Source: a virus. Taken from it: DNA of 26,661 nucleotides. A program made the translations under genes and the position numbers. Below the pieces are notes generated by a model. It did not search any database, was not told where the DNA came from, and saw nothing but the letters and a program-made list of their open reading frames with translations. Positions 13,517 to 22,252 of the stretch are shown piece by piece (position 1 is the stretch's first letter; each line of letters starts with the position of its first letter). Location of the stretch: IMG/VR virus record IMGVR_UViG_3300035698_001661, positions 1-26,661 of that record; one strand, written 5' to 3'.

Positions 13517-14715
13517 TATATTTCCTCGCTGAATTCAAAGGTTACACCCACGTTTGCACTATTTCCATTTTCTCTGTGCATCGTGAACACAAACATGTCA
13601 CCAGGAGTTAGAAAAATATCTGTTCTTCCTTCAAAAAGTGCAGAAGTGGCATAACTTTGGTCTTGGTCTACTCTTGAACTAAATATTAAATTTGCTTTTG
13701 CTGTATCGAAACTCATCTCAGTTCCTACGGGAGGAACATCGTATACCATATATTCCAAAAGCCCATCTCTAAAATCTTGCCATACTTGATCGTTCTCTGT
13801 AATTGCTGAAAAATCACGTGTCGCCCATACTGCAAAAATACTTCTTTGGTCGGAATACCCTGTTGCTAATAAAGCTAAAGTGTCTCTAGTATTTATTAAT
13901 GCTCCTGCTAGCGATTTACTTCTAAGCGCAATGATTGGAACGTTTAAGCCACTTATAGCGACTTGTGCATTGTCATTTCTAACACCTATGCTTCCATAAG
14001 AGCCACCGTCTAGAGCACCCCCTTCAGAAGTAATGTCAACACACCCACATTCTATTGATACCTCGTCTCCTTGGTTTATGACTTCGAAGCCTATCGGGTT
14101 TGCAGGATTAAACATTGATAGTTCGTCTAAAGTTCCCAAATAGTCTTTTGCTGCTACTTGCTCAAGATTGATAAAAAACTTATATCCTCCGACACCTCTC
14201 CATTGCATTTGTATATCAAACACATTTCCTTTTTCAAGGTCTGTTCCATTTATTGAAGTTATCGCGGTTTTATCTTCGCTTGTAGCTCCACTAACTGTTG
14301 TTCTAACAACTGCATAAAGAAGTCCATTGTCTAACTCAAAATAAGCTCCACTGTCTTTTGTGAAAAACCCAATCTTTCTTGAGCCTAATTCATTTTTGCC
14401 AGGGAAGAAGCATGATGAAGAATATAAGTGTCCTCTATTTGGTTGATACCTTGGGTGTCTATATGTGCAAAGTCCTACAATTTGATTTAGTACAGGCGTT
14501 GCTTTCAGTATCATTTTTCCATCTACTGAAGAAGAGTTAGGGAAAGTGATTTGCTCTACATTATCAAGCAACTCTCTCCATTTGTCTTGTGGCACGTTAT
14601 AAGTAAACATTCCATGGAGAAGAGATTTATCATTAACTACTTTATTTCTACCCCAAGCGTCAAAGCCCAGTTCGTTTCTGTTTATGTTTGCAAATATTTT
14701 TCTTAGTAAACTCAT
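13516..14715 (-). CDS. Putative virion structural protein
   Basis: A 399-residue, beta-rich, cysteine-poor protein between the tail-hub group and the cupin-SET gene. Features include FDAWGRNKVVNDKSLLHGMF near the N-terminus, a jelly-roll-like central part (GLLYAVVRTTVSG, VFDIQMQWRGVGGYKFFI), and an end DIFLTPGDMFVFTMHRENG. Its position matches the P22 tail needle/accessory region, but it is not a coiled-coil needle; it may be a capsid decoration or tail protein. I do not recognise the family. Start ATG 14715 follows the preceding TAA by a few bases. Confidence 0.65.
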   Translation of the reverse strand: MSLLRKIFANINRNELGFDAWGRNKVVNDKSLLHGMFTYNVPQDKWRELLDNVEQITFPNSSSVDGKMILKATPVLNQIVGLCTYRHPRYQPNRGHLYSSSCFFPGKNELGSRKIGFFTKDSGAYFELDNGLLYAVVRTTVSGATSEDKTAITSINGTDLEKGNVFDIQMQWRGVGGYKFFINLEQVAAKDYLGTLDELSMFNPANPIGFEVINQGDEVSIECGCVDITSEGGALDGGSYGSIGVRNDNAQVAISGLNVPIIALRSKSLAGALINTRDTLALLATGYSDQRSIFAVWATRDFSAITENDQVWQDFRDGLLEYMVYDVPPVGTEMSFDTAKANLIFSSRVDQDQSYATSALFEGRTDIFLTPGDMFVFTMHRENGNSANVGVTFEFSEEI

Positions 14716-14716
14716 A

Positions 14717-15292
14717 TTAATTCCTTAAATACCAATTTGTGCCATCTGTCGAAAAGTTTAACACCTCTCCATCTAGTTGCAAGTCTTGGCTATCTTCTCC
14801 AACTACTTTTTCACTTGCAAAAGGAAGAATAGTTACTATGTTTATAGAAGTATCAATTTTAGTTATTCCCACCTCTATAGACACTCCACTTACTATGCTT
14901 AGTGCTGGGCTAGGTAACGTTATGTTAAAAGTTCCACTTGTTGCATCACATAATATTAATTGATTTCCTACTAATGCTTGATAGTTTACTGATTTATTTA
15001 TTATTGTTGTTCTTGTATTTATAAATATTGCTTCATCCAAAAGCAAGTCGGCATTGGCAAGCGAAGTTGAGGGGTCTATATAGTTTGTTCCTTCTGGAGT
15101 TATATAAGTTCCATCTGTTTCAAGTCCTGCACCTGTTTCAATTCTGTCTATTTCTGCGATTATTAGATTTATTTGTTCTTGTTCGTCTTGATCTACACTA
15201 TAAAGTTTCTCAAACTCTTTTATCATTTCGTGGTTGTTGTTAAAAATTTTAGCTAATAACTCTCTGCTTGGCGCTTTTCCTCTTCTAGGCAT
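14717..15292 (-). CDS. Putative tail-associated structural protein
   Basis: A 191-residue protein. The first 55 residues are helical and charged (RELLAKIFNNNHEMIKEFEK); a short repeat-like segment follows (SLANADLLLDEAIFINTRTT); residues 100-191 form a beta domain of the kind seen at fibre tips (LILCDATSGTFNITLPSPA, ending LNFSTDGTNWYLRN). This combination recurs next to gp10-like genes in podoviruses. Its start overlaps the end of the tail-hub gene by eight bases, implying coupling. Function, perhaps an adaptor or needle-like part, is inferred only from position. Confidence 0.65.
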   Translation of the reverse strand: MPRRGKAPSRELLAKIFNNNHEMIKEFEKLYSVDQDEQEQINLIIAEIDRIETGAGLETDGTYITPEGTNYIDPSTSLANADLLLDEAIFINTRTTIINKSVNYQALVGNQLILCDATSGTFNITLPSPALSIVSGVSIEVGITKIDTSINIVTILPFASEKVVGEDSQDLQLDGEVLNFSTDGTNWYLRN

Positions 15293-16688
15293 AAAGTTGC
15301 TCTATTTGTATTTCTAATCTTGCTATTGATAAATGAGTGTCACTTGTACCTCTAAATCTTTGTACTCTCCAATTTCTCATACTACCTTGCTGTAGCCACA
15401 CTAAGCGCTTGTTTCTCTCACCTTGCTTTCCTGCTTTAATAGGTCTTTGATTACTCCATGTGATACCATCTAGGCTGTATTGAGTCCATATTGTAGGGTC
15501 AACACCTAAAGGAACACGACCACTTAAGCATATTAATTCTATTTCGTGAAAAATTGCTCCGTTGCTGTCGTTATACATTATTGTAGTTCCAAATTCCCAC
15601 TCGACTACCTCGTCAAAATGAGATGATATATTATCTACATAACTCCCTATTTTAAAAGTTGTAGGGTCTCCAAATATCCATTTATCGTATACCCATATTA
15701 AATTTTTTGCTCTGTATTGGCTATTCCCACTCAATGAACTTGATAGTGTATGCCATACATGAGTTTGCATTGCTTGTGAAGCTGCTCCATCATATGCTAA
15801 AGTTTGTTTAGGTAAATGTATTAAAAGAAATTGGTGTGCCTTATCTACTCTTGTTTCAAGCTTAACGAGTGATAATTCGTCTTCTGTATATTCTTGTAAT
15901 ATTTGTTCTATTTCGCGTGTTGATATTTTTGTAACTGTTGAGTTGTTTCCAAGCCAAATTGCTGGAGCTTCTTCTCTTCCGCTACCTAAGAAGGCTATTG
16001 TCTCAAGAAATACTGCACAAGCATGAGTACCTATAACGCCTCTATCTATTTGCGCGCCCTCTATTCTTCTAAATGGAAAGCCCGTGCCTCCTACGTTGTC
16101 AAAAACTTCTATTGTATATCTATTAAGTGCATATGCTTCATTTCTTAGTTTTAAAAGTGCTTTGATTGGGTCTGGTGATGCTTCTGAACTTCCGTATTTT
16201 AACGGATTTACTTGTGTAGGGTCTGACAACTCAGTTATTACAATAAACTCACCATCTGTTGTCATAAAATAACCGTCTATCCATATCAGATCTAAAACTA
16301 TTCCTAAATCGGGGTCTGTTACTTGTTGAAACAAAGTTCCGTCCCAATAGAATAAATTATCATTTGAAGCTATTGCAAGTCTATCAAAAGAGTAAGCCAT
16401 TGTAACAAGTTCGGTTGTTCCTCCGACATCACCAATAGTTGTAATTACCCCTGTTGAAGATATTGATACTAACTTAGAGCCTAATACTCTATATAAAACA
16501 TTATTCCAATTAATACCGCCTCTATCTACTGCTGTACCTTCTGTAAATTCTACAAGTCCTTCCCCTGGTCTTAAATATCCCGTATTCATTCCTGTTTGTT
16601 TTGGTACGGGAATTAAATTCTTAGGGTATGAAGTTCTAAAGTCTGGTGCTTCATCTGTAAAAATTCCGTCGAGGATAGGTACTTGCAT
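15285..16688 (-). CDS. P22 gp10-like tail hub / packaged-DNA stabilisation protein
   Basis: A 467-residue beta-rich protein that closely follows the gp10 pattern (P22: 472 residues): YPKNLIPVPKQTGMNTGYLR, GGINWNNVLYRVLGSKLV, AYSFDRLAIASNDNLFYWDG, IWIDGYFMTTDG, the repeat-like RNEAYALNRYTIEVFDN, and LETRVDKAHQFLLIHLPKQT. In P22, gp10 binds below gp4 and closes the portal channel after packaging. The ATG at 16688 lies in a TAATG with the tiny Lys-rich ORF. Downstream genes are tail parts, in keeping with this identity. Confidence 0.9.
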   Translation of the reverse strand: MQVPILDGIFTDEAPDFRTSYPKNLIPVPKQTGMNTGYLRPGEGLVEFTEGTAVDRGGINWNNVLYRVLGSKLVSISSTGVITTIGDVGGTTELVTMAYSFDRLAIASNDNLFYWDGTLFQQVTDPDLGIVLDLIWIDGYFMTTDGEFIVITELSDPTQVNPLKYGSSEASPDPIKALLKLRNEAYALNRYTIEVFDNVGGTGFPFRRIEGAQIDRGVIGTHACAVFLETIAFLGSGREEAPAIWLGNNSTVTKISTREIEQILQEYTEDELSLVKLETRVDKAHQFLLIHLPKQTLAYDGAASQAMQTHVWHTLSSSLSGNSQYRAKNLIWVYDKWIFGDPTTFKIGSYVDNISSHFDEVVEWEFGTTIMYNDSNGAIFHEIELICLSGRVPLGVDPTIWTQYSLDGITWSNQRPIKAGKQGERNKRLVWLQQGSMRNWRVQRFRGTSDTHLSIARLEIQIEQLYA

Positions 16689-16744
16689 TACTTGCCTTTT
16701 TTCTTAGATTGCTTTTTTTTCTTTGGCATTTTTCCGTATGGCAT
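16688..16744 (-). CDS. Tiny lysine-rich ORF between two structural genes
   Basis: An 18-codon frame reading MPYGKMPKKKKQSKKKGK, nine of whose 18 residues are lysine. Its ATG sits in a TAATG with the stop of the preceding gene and its own TAA sits in a TAATG with the tail-hub start, so it exactly fills the gap. Small basic proteins of this kind occur beside head-completion genes in other podoviruses, where they may bind DNA or a virion partner. There is no strong separate ribosome site, so expression would depend on coupling. The A-rich run could also simply be the ribosome site region for the hub gene. Confidence 0.45.
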   Translation of the reverse strand: MPYGKMPKKKKQSKKKGK

Positions 16745-17208
16745 TACGAAACTCTATACCACGTTTTAAATGGTCCATCATATTTTAATTTAAATGAGTC
16801 GTTTGCGCTTAAAGAGGTTGGTACTCCGATAACCGCATCGACTCCGTTTTTATCTATTATTAAAGCTGTGACATCTTGTGTGCATACCACTAAAACTTCT
16901 TGCTTGTCTATGACATTTGCAAGTTGTGGCAGTGTGATAGTTAAATCTGCATATATTGCATCAGGAGTTATAATTGCCCAAGTATTTACATTGCTATCTG
17001 TAATAGCTAAATTAAAAGCTGTTGCATTTGGTGCTGAATACTGAGTTGTAAAACTGTCCTTTTTGTTATCTAAATTTAGATTTCCTTCTAGCCAATCAGT
17101 AAAAGCCGACAATGATATTTTTCTTGTATCACTGTTGCCACTGCTCCAAACTGCTAAAAGGTCACCGCCTTGGGGGTTGTCTAAAGTAGACGCTTGATTA
17201 ATTTGCAT
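16744..17208 (-). CDS. Putative head-tail/tail structural protein
   Basis: A 154-residue protein with N-terminal QASTLDNPQGGDLLAVWSSG followed by KISLSAFTDWLEGNL, a pattern widespread at the start of podovirus tail proteins, then a beta domain (YSAPNATAFNLAI, DLTITLPQLANVIDKQEVLV, FKLKYDGPFKTWYRV). It lies between the gp4-like and gp10-like genes, so it is probably part of the neck or tail. A fibre/needle-like trimer is possible, but the sequence does not settle it. Confidence 0.7.
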   Translation of the reverse strand: MQINQASTLDNPQGGDLLAVWSSGNSDTRKISLSAFTDWLEGNLNLDNKKDSFTTQYSAPNATAFNLAITDSNVNTWAIITPDAIYADLTITLPQLANVIDKQEVLVVCTQDVTALIIDKNGVDAVIGVPTSLSANDSFKLKYDGPFKTWYRVS

Positions 17209-17218
17209 ATCTTTATCC

Positions 17219-17698
17219 TTATAGCTCTAGTTGTGCATCTGGTCCGGCACTTAATGTTTGTTCATCATCTCTTATGAAAGTATCGCTGTTGTCATTTCTC
17301 CAAGGCTTGTTTCCTGCACCTCTTGGAAGTTTACCTAGTTGTATTTCATTTATCTCACTAGTATCTCTTAATAGTGCTTTAAATGAGCTATTAGCTAAAC
17401 TCTTTAACTCAGGAGAACTTATCTTTCCTAGTGGAGTTGCTAGTCTTAGCGCTAAGTTTTGATAGATTGCTTCGTTTGCTGTATCTCTTGTATTTGTTTC
17501 ATCGCTTAAGTTGCTTGATGAAGGCGAGTCTGCGAGAGGATAGCCAATACGAATACCTTTGCTATTCCATAATGCCATCATAGAATCCAATCTTCTTAAT
17601 CCTGTTTGATATTGTTCAGGCATTAGATCAAAGTTGTAGTTAGCTAATCCTAGCTCTTCAAATGCCATTTCTACAAATTCTTTTTTAGTCCATGACAT
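17219..17698 (-). CDS. P22 gp4-like head-completion / tail accessory protein
   Basis: A 159-residue protein. It follows the gp4 order: KKEFVEMAFEELGL, then LRRLDSMMALWNSKGIRIGY, then AIYQNLALRLATPLG and KALLRDTSEI, and a C-terminal tail with PRGAGNKPWRN (compare P22 gp4, with its MPTGSGN...). gp4 is the adaptor that binds the portal and provides the platform for the tail hub. P22 gp4 also has a muralytic activity; whether it is kept here cannot be judged. Place and size both fit. Confidence 0.85.
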   Translation of the reverse strand: MSWTKKEFVEMAFEELGLANYNFDLMPEQYQTGLRRLDSMMALWNSKGIRIGYPLADSPSSSNLSDETNTRDTANEAIYQNLALRLATPLGKISSPELKSLANSSFKALLRDTSEINEIQLGKLPRGAGNKPWRNDNSDTFIRDDEQTLSAGPDAQLEL

Positions 17699-17707
17699 AA
17701 TATTATC

Positions 17708-17905
17708 CTATTCCGAGGATAGAAGCGATTTTTTAGGAGGCTTTATTGCTTCTGGTGTAGTTTTATACCATCCTGCTTTTAATGTTTTCATTAAATCTGC
17801 TTCTTTTATTATAAGATAATCAAATTTTTTGCCATCAACTACAACAAATCCGCTTTCTTTGTCACAAGATTTATTTTTAGAAGGGGCTTTATATACCATT
17901 ACCAT
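17708..17905 (-). CDS. Small hypothetical protein between coat and gp4-like genes
   Basis: A 65-residue basic protein (MVMVYKAPSKNK, VVVDGKKFDYLIIKEADL, LKAGWYKTTPEAIKPPK). Short proteins of this design, with a D-Y-x(6)-D-L helix and a GWYKTTPEA motif, often sit at this spot in podoviruses; function unknown. It is the first gene after the coat terminator and has its own extended -10 promoter at 17925-17935 and an AAGGAA ribosome site. Two ATG codons (17905 and 17899) are possible starts. Confidence 0.8.
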   Translation of the reverse strand: MVMVYKAPSKNKSCDKESGFVVVDGKKFDYLIIKEADLMKTLKAGWYKTTPEAIKPPKKSLLSSE

Positions 17906-17924
17906 ATTTAATTCCTTTTTATCT

Positions 17925-17935
17925 ATTATACCATA
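17925..17935 (-). promoter_or_regulatory. Extended -10 promoter downstream of the coat terminator
   Basis: TATGGTATAAT on the minus strand includes TGnTATAAT. The -35 position falls in the terminator stem, and nothing like TTGACA is present. It would restart transcription for the neck and tail genes after most coat-gene transcripts end. The leader to ATG 17905 is about 13 bases. Confidence 0.6.
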
Positions 17936-17937
17936 TT

Positions 17938-17964
17938 AAAGAAAAAGGGGAGGTTGTCTCCCCT
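17938..17964 (-). terminator. Intrinsic terminator after the coat gene
   Basis: Read on the minus strand, AGGGGAG and CTCCCCT (17946-17964) form a seven-bp stem with loop ACAAC. A T-tract (TTTTTCTTT) follows at once, the standard intrinsic-terminator form. It lies five bases beyond the coat stop and just ahead of the next promoter, so it can lower expression of the neck genes relative to coat. Confidence 0.88.
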
Positions 17965-17969
17965 AGCTA

Positions 17970-19235
17970 TTATGCTTGTCCGAAAAGTAAAATTCCTGAC
18001 ATTTCTGGTTGTTTATTTACAACACCAAATAACACGTCCCATCTATACTTAGTCAACATAGTATTTATGTCATATTGCTTTTGCATTACAACTTCAATAC
18101 CGTTTTCGCTTGTTGCTCTAATTACTTGCGCACCTGCATCTGCTGGAACTGCATAGTTACCAGGAAGAATTTCAATTGCATCCATTTGCCAGAAAGGATT
18201 TACACTTGCTGTAGTAGTATTTAAGAAAACAATAGCAGCACCGTTTGCTGGTGTAGCTGTTACGTTTTGGTATGCGATTTCTGCATCTGTTGCGCCTTCT
18301 GCTGAAATGATTGGAGGAGAGATTTTGACTGTACCTGTTCCACCTGCACCTGTTACAATTTCAATAACGCGGAAAGTTTTTAATTGTCCTGTGTCACCTT
18401 TTGTAATATGGTGAACTGCGTTAACACCTGCTATAGTGAAAGCATCTCCTACTTTTATAGTACTTGAAGTTACTGCAATAGAAATAGTTTGGTATCTATT
18501 GTCTACGTTGTTTGTACCGTTTACTGTTGCAACTGTTGAAGCAGGAGTATAATATTGGTCTGCTGCTGCGATTGTTACAGTTGTTGCTGTTGCACCTGCT
18601 AAGCTATTTGCATAATCAAGTTTGTGAGTGTCAAATCCTGCTACTGTACCGACGTATGATTTCTCATAAGCGTTAATAGGCTTAGTATTCATTGTCTCGC
18701 GTGCTGCTAAGTTACCAGCCATCTTGTTGTAGTCACGACTTGATAAGGAAGCGTAACGATCATACATTACAACACCCTGCTCATTCATAACCGCGTCACA
18801 TTCTGCTAAATCATCATAACCTGTAGCTGCTGAAGCGATTGGAACAACTAAAGTTCCTTGTGCTGCTGCTAAATCCATAATTGCTACATTTATATCTGAA
18901 GCAAGTTTTTGAAATGCTGATTTTCCAAGTCTATTTTCTTGTAACATATCTCTTAGTTCAGTTGCAGATAATGAAGCTGTACTAAATCTTCCAAAACCTA
19001 AAGTTGCTGGAACTGATAATTGTGTTGCATCATTGAATTTACCTGTTGCATCTGTTCCTGCGTGTGATTGTGCAATATATGGTTGAGGTCTCCATATTGT
19101 ATCGTTTGCTCTTTCCATTTGCACACCATCAGTGCTATACTTTGTTACCATTTTAGATAGAACTAGTGCATCATCAAAACCTTCAATGATTTGTTCAAAT
19201 GCTACTATTTCTTCTTTACTAAATCCATTTGCCAT
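17970..19235 (-). CDS. Major capsid protein, P22 coat (gp5) type with inserted domain
   Basis: A 421-residue coat protein close to P22 gp5 (430). Matches include DTIWRPQ (45-51; P22 NTIWMP), LASDINVAIMDLAAAQGTLV (111-130), VAGFD (198-202) and NVDNRYQTISIA (243-254; P22 NVDNRFATVTL), then GDAFTIAGV and FRVIEIV. NVDNR marks the inserted domain (I-domain, about residues 220-345) that stabilises the HK97-fold subunit and guides assembly. Start ATG 19235 overlaps the scaffold stop in TAATG. A terminator follows directly. Confidence 0.93.
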   Translation of the reverse strand: MANGFSKEEIVAFEQIIEGFDDALVLSKMVTKYSTDGVQMERANDTIWRPQPYIAQSHAGTDATGKFNDATQLSVPATLGFGRFSTASLSATELRDMLQENRLGKSAFQKLASDINVAIMDLAAAQGTLVVPIASAATGYDDLAECDAVMNEQGVVMYDRYASLSSRDYNKMAGNLAARETMNTKPINAYEKSYVGTVAGFDTHKLDYANSLAGATATTVTIAAADQYYTPASTVATVNGTNNVDNRYQTISIAVTSSTIKVGDAFTIAGVNAVHHITKGDTGQLKTFRVIEIVTGAGGTGTVKISPPIISAEGATDAEIAYQNVTATPANGAAIVFLNTTTASVNPFWQMDAIEILPGNYAVPADAGAQVIRATSENGIEVVMQKQYDINTMLTKYRWDVLFGVVNKQPEMSGILLFGQA

Positions 19236-20089
19236 TATCTATCCTTATTTTTTAATTGTTTTTTATAAGCTATGACTTTTGATAAGTCTCCGCTTTTATC
19301 CGCTTCTTCTCTTAACTTGTCAAGATGCGAGTCACCAGAAGTTACTGCAACGCCACCTGCTTGAACTTTTCCTTCAGGACTTGGTGCTTTTTTTCTATTG
19401 CTAACTTTCATAGTTGTCTCCATTCTTGCGATTGCTGCTGCAAATCTTATTGGGTCTTTTATAGAAGATATTTCCTTTAACTTTGCTTCATTCTTACCTA
19501 ACGCATAGGCTACTAAAGCAGGGTTTTCTGCACTTACTAAAAGCACACCTTGTTGAGTTTCTGAAAATGATTCTCTTATCACCTCTTCAGTCTCATCAAA
19601 ATCTTTTACTTTTAACGCTTGTTTTTTTTCATTGTAATTATCTAAAGTATTCTGCCAATCTTGTTTCTCTGTTTGCTGTTTGGCTTTTTGTTTAGTTTCA
19701 ATGCCTTTAACTTGTTCTTTCTTTTCATACCACGCGTCTAACTCTTTTTCAAAAGTGTCTTCATCGTAGTCAAAGTCTATAAGTTTAGGTTTTGCCCCAA
19801 GCGTGACTTCATCACTAGGTGGACCTTTGAGTTTTTCAAGTTGTTTTCTTAACTCCTTGTTCTCTTTGGCTTGTTCCTTGTGACTCTTTCTAAGTTCCTT
19901 TACCCATTCAGGAGCATCTTTCTTTTCTTCTTCATCTTGAGGCGGTGAGTCCTCTCCAATCGTTATAACTACTTCTTCATCAACATTATTAGCAGGCTCT
20001 TGAGATTCTATCTCTTGAGTGTTCTCCGCTTTAACTTCTGTTGACTCTGGTTGAGTTCTTTGATCTTCTACCTTTTCTATTTCGCCCAT
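19235..20089 (-). CDS. Scaffolding protein
   Basis: Set to start at ATG 20089 (MGEIEKVEDQ, after AAAAGGCAAATT); an in-frame TTG at 20107 would add six residues but has no better site. 284 residues, highly charged, with long acidic N-terminal helices (EIESQEPANNVDEEVVI), a coiled-coil part (KELRKSHKEQAKENKELRKQ), and a basic C-terminal part (VSNRKKAPSPEGKVQ, KVIAYKKQLKNK). Helical, acidic-then-basic proteins between portal and coat are scaffolds in P22-like phages, where the C-terminal basic helix pair binds coat. The size is near P22 gp8 (303). Confidence 0.85.
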   Translation of the reverse strand: MGEIEKVEDQRTQPESTEVKAENTQEIESQEPANNVDEEVVITIGEDSPPQDEEEKKDAPEWVKELRKSHKEQAKENKELRKQLEKLKGPPSDEVTLGAKPKLIDFDYDEDTFEKELDAWYEKKEQVKGIETKQKAKQQTEKQDWQNTLDNYNEKKQALKVKDFDETEEVIRESFSETQQGVLLVSAENPALVAYALGKNEAKLKEISSIKDPIRFAAAIARMETTMKVSNRKKAPSPEGKVQAGGVAVTSGDSHLDKLREEADKSGDLSKVIAYKKQLKNKDR

Positions 20090-20099
20090 AATTTGCCTT

Positions 20100-22196
20100 T
20101 TACTCAATCTCGCCCGTTAAGTCGGTGGTGCGGCTACCCTCATTTAAACTCTCGTTTAATTTTTCTATTGTGTTAATCATTTGATTCTGCTCGTCTATCT
20201 CTATATTTGATAATATTTCCATTATTTCTGCTTTTGTTTTTTCTGTAGATGCTAATGACTTAATAGTATCAGCTTGTGCTTTCTTTGCAAGTTCTTCTGA
20301 CTTTGCAGCTTCAGCTTCTAAGAAATTCTCTTCTTTTGAAGGTTTGATATTTTGTGCTTCTTCTATTAATGTTTGAGCTTCATCGTCCGAAGGTTTAACT
20401 GCTCCCAATTTTAATAGTTTCTTTCTAAAGTATGGTCTAGTTTCTGACAATCCTTCGCCTTCCATATTCATCATAATTAATGCGCTTAATACTTGTTGTG
20501 TTTCAGGGTCGCTTGTTGCCATTAGTGCAGTAGTTAAGTTTTTAACTGTTGCTTGCTTCTTGCTTGAAGTCGCTGGTCCTACATCTACATTCACACCAAA
20601 TTTTGCACTGCTTAGATCGTTTTGATACTCTATTGACCCATCTTCTGCTTCAAAAGGTATTCCAAGTTTAACTATAGATGCTTTTCCTTCACCGTCAATC
20701 ACTTTCATACTTCTATCGTCTTCTACAAAAATATCTTTAGCCATACTTAGCCATACTTCACCACTTCTTTTCATAGCTTTAGCAAAGTTTGATAAATAGA
20801 TATATGTTTGCATATCTAGCTTGTCTTGGATTAACTGTATAGCTTCACCACTTATATTAGATGCTACTTTTTCCGCTGCTTGTTGATTTCCCAACACCTC
20901 GTTCATATCTTGAGATGTTATTCCAAGCAATACAGCTAATGCAGGCGGAACCATTGGAGGTTTTGTATATGCAACTGGACCTGCTGGCATATCGTTACCA
21001 TCTTTATCCGTAATAGGGTTTAGTAACATATAAGGAGAGTTTTTAATATTGTCCTGCTCCCAATGCTGTTGAACTCCTGCCACTTGTTCAGGTAAAAATA
21101 TCGGCTTTTCAACTGGGCTTAATGCGCTAATCTCTGCTAACTTAGATAATTGTATGTTTTGTAGTATTTGCGAGTCTCTTGCAAGTCTAACGTGTCCCAT
21201 AACACGCTCTACATTATCTATAAACCATCTCTTGCCATATGTTGGAATGATTGGTATATTGCTTCCTGCTATATAACTACAATCTTCTAAAATCTTAGCA
21301 CCGTTCATAATATACTTATGTATTTTCTTTTGCTTTACTGTTTTTGATTCTAGTTCTTTATAGCCTTGTGCAATCAATTTAGTTTCTAAGTCTTCATCGT
21401 TCTCAAATGCTTCTGGGTTAAATCTTTCGTCTTCACCTTGTAGCGGTTTAAATATTCTTATAACTCTATCTATTATTTCACACTCATAATATTCAGCTAT
21501 ATAAACAACATTAGGAGTATTCCAATCAAACTCTATATTAGATACTTGTTTGCTGACTGAGGTTGTATCTTCACCATATTCCTCTACATATTGCTCTCTT
21601 GACATAGCTGTGATTACATAACAATGTTTAGCATCGCTCTTGTCTTGCTTTTTAGAGTTTATATCAAAGTAAACAGAAGAGTCTGCATCATAAATAGGCT
21701 CAAAAAGTATTCTTTGTCTCTCGTCTTCATCGTTATACTCATCTTCATAACAAGCCCTTAATCTCCAAGCGCCCATTCCTCCGCCGACTGACTCTTCAAA
21801 AGCGTTATCATATGCTTCGTCTGCGTTACTGTCGTTCTCGTCTGCACGATATAAACCATCACAAGTGTTCGCTAAATCCTCATTTTCATTTCCATCTTTT
21901 GAGGTAAAGTTTACTGTTATTTTATTATTGCGTTTTTCATTTATGATTCTAATTACTGAGAGATGTATTTTATTTACTTCAATACGTGGCTTATTTTCGT
22001 AGTAGGCTTTTATATCACCTTCCCATTGAGCACCTGCAATGGTATAGAATCTTCTATCATCCAAGCATTGTTGACGTTCATTTGATAAAGCACTTTGTAT
22101 CTTGTTAAATTGTCTTATGGCTTTATTGTGAATTGTTTGTAATGCAAGTTCTTGTTTTTCTTCTTTGGCTTCATGCTCTTCATTATATTCTTTCAA
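20100..22196 (-). CDS. Portal protein, P22 gp1 type, TTG start
   Basis: A 698-residue portal (P22: 725). The start codon is TTG at 22196, after AAGGAAGGG with seven to nine bases between; no ATG, GTG or other usable start occurs in frame for the next 60 codons. Family-like parts are RRFYTIAGAQWEGDIKAYYE, RIINEKRNNKITVNF, FEESVGGGMGAWRLRACYED, FEPIYDADSSVYFD, SPVEKPIFLPEQVAGVQQHW, and QAAEKVASNISGEAIQLIQD. The C-terminal 100 residues are helical (AEAAKSEELAKKAQADTIKS), as expected for the portal barrel. It forms the 12-subunit ring at the DNA entry vertex. A promoter lies just upstream. Confidence 0.92.
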   Translation of the reverse strand: MKEYNEEHEAKEEKQELALQTIHNKAIRQFNKIQSALSNERQQCLDDRRFYTIAGAQWEGDIKAYYENKPRIEVNKIHLSVIRIINEKRNNKITVNFTSKDGNENEDLANTCDGLYRADENDSNADEAYDNAFEESVGGGMGAWRLRACYEDEYNDEDERQRILFEPIYDADSSVYFDINSKKQDKSDAKHCYVITAMSREQYVEEYGEDTTSVSKQVSNIEFDWNTPNVVYIAEYYECEIIDRVIRIFKPLQGEDERFNPEAFENDEDLETKLIAQGYKELESKTVKQKKIHKYIMNGAKILEDCSYIAGSNIPIIPTYGKRWFIDNVERVMGHVRLARDSQILQNIQLSKLAEISALSPVEKPIFLPEQVAGVQQHWEQDNIKNSPYMLLNPITDKDGNDMPAGPVAYTKPPMVPPALAVLLGITSQDMNEVLGNQQAAEKVASNISGEAIQLIQDKLDMQTYIYLSNFAKAMKRSGEVWLSMAKDIFVEDDRSMKVIDGEGKASIVKLGIPFEAEDGSIEYQNDLSSAKFGVNVDVGPATSSKKQATVKNLTTALMATSDPETQQVLSALIMMNMEGEGLSETRPYFRKKLLKLGAVKPSDDEAQTLIEEAQNIKPSKEENFLEAEAAKSEELAKKAQADTIKSLASTEKTKAEIMEILSNIEIDEQNQMINTIEKLNESLNEGSRTTDLTGEIE

Positions 22197-22223
22197 AATA
22201 AAACCCTTCCTTTAAATTGCTTA

Positions 22224-22234
22224 ATTATACCATA
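22224..22234 (-). promoter_or_regulatory. Extended -10 promoter upstream of portal
   Basis: TATGGTATAAT on the minus strand matches the box downstream of the coat gene at all 11 positions. A weak -35 (ACCACA at 18 bases) may be present. The transcript would start about 21 bases before the portal TTG. It lies in the 56-base gap after the large terminase. Confidence 0.6.
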
Positions 22235-22252
22235 AATTTATAAAAATTGTGG

